DNA of 6,435 bases from JBOHHR01 sp050740975 (GTDB lineage: Bacteria; Pseudomonadota; Gammaproteobacteria; JBOHHR01): assembly GCA_050740975.1 (NCBI GenBank), contig JBOIEE010000051.1, positions 1 to 6,435 of the forward strand. Reading direction: 5' to 3'. This document shows positions 5,029 through 6,435 of this stretch, in pieces; the stretch's first letter is position 1, and each line of letters begins with the position of its first letter. The notes under the pieces are model-generated. The model was not told the origin of the DNA and made no database searches. It worked only from the letters and a program-made list of their open reading frames with translations. The position numbers and the translations under genes were made by a program.

Positions 5029-5304
5029 GCGAACTCATTGCGCAAGGGGAATTCAAGTGCAAGTCTTGGAAACTTGGCGAGAAGATGGCAGCCTCTCACC
5101 CTCCCGTGGCAGAACTACGACACCGTGCACGCTGGGAAGGAAGCGCGTAACGGACTGGCGCATGAGGCAGCGCTTGTCACAAAGGTCGATTGCCGGAGGT
5201 TTATTGATGCGGTTGAATGCGAACTTAGGTTCTGGGCTGTCATCTCAGCCGCCTCTGCTGAAGAGGTTCAACGCCTCATACCTAGTGTAATGCTTCGTAA
5301 TTGA
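5001..5304 (+). pseudogene. HEPN-like gene fragment with frameshift, cut by IS630
   Basis: One frame reads GYAVLDQLLSELIAQGEFKC and on to GEKMAAS (to about 5096). The next frame continues LPWQNYDTVHAGKEARNGLA and HEAALVTKVDCRRFIDAVEC. Deleting one base in the C-rich run at 5098-5104 joins them. R (5146-5148) and H (5161-5163) form RNGLAH, the RxxxxH signature of HEPN domains. I recall island-borne hypothetical proteins with the same order: LDxLL, a Trp segment, LPW, RNxLAH, DCxxxIDA. The N-terminus is missing: the fragment emerges directly from the end of the TPR gene in another frame. Its last few codons run into an IS630 terminus at 5283. An original TPR-HEPN fusion is possible; two unrelated genes joined by recombination is the alternative. 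Confidence 0.5.
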
Positions 5305-5725
5305 TGGAACTATATGCCTTCTGGTCGATCTGATCTGGAGATCGAACGAGGAGGCAACCATGCGAACAGCCAGTGTTATCGAGCTTACAGGTGAACAACG
5401 GCAAAAACTGCAACGATGGACGCGGTCGAGCACAGTCAGTGTGCATTTGGCGCGCCGCGCACGGATAATCCTGTTGGCGTCCGAAGGCATGGACAATCAC
5501 CGGATCGCTGCTGCGGTGGGCGTTGGTCGAGTCCAGGTGGGTCGTTGGCGCCGACGCTTCGCCGAAAGCGGGCTTGGGGAAATTGAAACCGATTTGCCGC
5601 GCACTGGCCGTAAGCCTTGCATCAACATCGGCAAAATAGTGCGCCTGACCACTCAGAGCACACCGCAAGGTGCCACGCACTGGAGCACGCGCACGATGGC
5701 GGCCAAGGTCGGGATAAGCGACCTC
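5283..5725 (+). mobile_element. IS630-family element, left part only
   Basis: The element begins after a CTAG at 5282-5285, the known target of IS630-type elements, with terminus GTGTAATGCTTCG. It contains a transposase start at 5360 behind a strong ribosome binding site. The transposase similarity ends at about 5720, where the sequence turns into the 3' side of an integrase gene on the other strand, so more than half of the element is missing. No right terminus is visible. It differs in sequence from the IS630-type end at 1-124. Confidence 0.7.
5360..5725 (+). pseudogene. IS630-family transposase, N-terminal ~120 residues
   Basis: The ATG at 5360 follows GAGGAGG (5348-5354) at 5-base spacing. 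Residues 1-120 match the N-terminal DNA-binding part of IS630-family transposases: ELTGEQRQKLQRW, an Arg-rich helix ARRARIILLASEG (31-43), a helix-turn-helix at about 45-67 (NHRIAAAVGVGRVQVGRWRR), then the linker PRTGRKP and the second winged-helix part ATHWSTRTMAAKVGIS (105-120). The family is normally about 340-360 residues with a DDE catalytic domain, which is wholly absent. After S120 the frame reads on through foreign sequence to 5971. The fragment could still bind the element end but cannot transpose. Confidence 0.8.
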
Positions 5726-5741
5726 AGCGGCTCGCCCGGCT

Positions 5742-6435
5742 TTACGGTCTGTAAATCTCGGTCGTCGTCACTGAGCTATAGCCTAATAACTTGGGACCTT
5801 CGCCAAACTCACGCCCGCTTGGACCAACCGACTTGCGAACGTACGCCTCAAGGTATGAATAGTGACCTTCCCACCTTTCTCCTTGACCACCTCAGGCTCA
5901 TTCAAGCCCGCTCTGTCTATCGCCTTCCGTATACCTTGGGCCGTATAGCCACGAGGTCCACCATTCGGTGATTCAAATACGTACCTTGCTCCTGGTCGTC
6001 GGTTACGAAACCGTTTCTCCATAACCTCCATTAATCGGTCGGTCATGTGAAAGTTATCCGCTAAATCCACCTTGTTTCGGAAAATACGGATAGAGCTTGT
6101 ATAGATATCCACAGCACTCCACGGTAGCTTCGCCATCTCATCATAGCGCATTCCGGTATCGAGGAGCGGGATCACAAAATCGTAATTATCTTGCATTTGG
6201 ATTAACTGATATGTCTGCCTTTCTTCTACCGGTGCCAGACCTCTCCCTATCCGGTTTGGATCAAGCTCTGCGAGTAATCTCAGCTCTTCTTCCTTCGTCA
6301 AGAACCGTAGCCTCCCTCGCTTCGTCTTCAGGTCTTTCGTAGGCCAGGTCAAATCGCTGTTAACGTGATATCCAAGGTCACGCGCGAGATGGATCGCACC
6401 TCGCAATGTCTGTAGCTCATGCTTGATTGTCGCAT
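5742..6435 (-). pseudogene. Phage/ICE-type tyrosine recombinase (integrase), C-terminal part, frameshifted
   Basis: The frame enters from the window edge (TIKHELQTLRGAIHLARDLG, end of the core-binding domain) and contains the catalytic domain. Counting from the TTG at 6406, these are R87 in LLDTGMR, K112 in FRNKVD, and H184 and R187 in HTLRRTFASRL. The frame then stops at 5785-5783. A second frame supplies the missing end, KLLGYSSVTTTEIYRP (5792-5745), including the nucleophile Tyr (5753-5751), so a single missing base near 5792-5797 explains the break. The second His of the motif (LLGH) is Tyr here. The protein ends only two residues after the nucleophile, where it meets the truncated IS630. 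It would integrate a phage or integrative element; it is not IntI. Without the frameshift its C-terminal helix would still be lacking. Confidence 0.75.

Overview
The window is a mobile-DNA mosaic made mostly of integron-type gene cassettes, broken up by insertion elements. No housekeeping gene, tRNA, rRNA or CRISPR array is visible. At least two attC recombination sites are convincing and a third is likely. One attC carries a group IIC-attC intron, a combination known mainly from integrons of gamma- and betaproteobacteria. With the mixed GC content and the IS630-family elements, this suggests an environmental proteobacterium (Pseudomonas- or Xanthomonas-like), but the genus cannot be fixed from the sequence. 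No integron integrase (intI) lies inside the window.

Layout. 1-124: one end of an IS630-family element, minus strand, inserted at a CTAG just inside the next cassette. 140-218: an attC-like site. 220-471: a minus-strand cassette gene for a small lipoprotein. 638 to about 1745: a GC-rich block of unknown identity, with a roughly 100-bp dyad made of two dif-like sequences in inverted orientation (1024-1122) and a small acidic-tailed ORF at its right edge (1724-1509). 1740-2198: an AT-richer plus-strand gene with a HEPN RxxxxH motif, apparently N-terminally cut by the block. 2193-2759: its attC, split by a 474-nt minus-strand group IIC intron with no reverse-transcriptase ORF. 2754-3194: a cassette for a small multi-pass membrane protein with a one-base frameshift, ending in attC 3136-3200. 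3223-3534: an intact small soluble cassette protein. 3535-3835: no gene seen. 3836-3865: a promoter with a palindrome in its spacer, ahead of a TPR-repeat protein (3913-5028). 5001-5304: a decayed second HEPN-like gene. 5283 to about 5725: the left end of another IS630-family element, truncated. 5742-6435: the catalytic part of a phage/ICE-type tyrosine recombinase on the minus strand, frameshifted and running off the window.

How the parts relate. Cassettes from about 1740 to 3534 read on the plus strand, whereas the lipoprotein cassette reads on the minus strand, so the GC-rich block probably sits at an inversion or join of two array pieces. Much of the content is damaged: a truncated HEPN gene, a frameshifted membrane protein, a joined TPR/HEPN-like region, a truncated transposase and a frameshifted integrase. 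The genes that look intact are the lipoprotein, the small acidic protein and the 103-aa cassette protein. The TPR gene has a good translation start but probably a replaced C-terminus. The strongest points for follow-up are the ORF-less group IIC-attC intron, the dif-like inverted pair, and the operator-containing promoter of the TPR gene next to HEPN-type genes.
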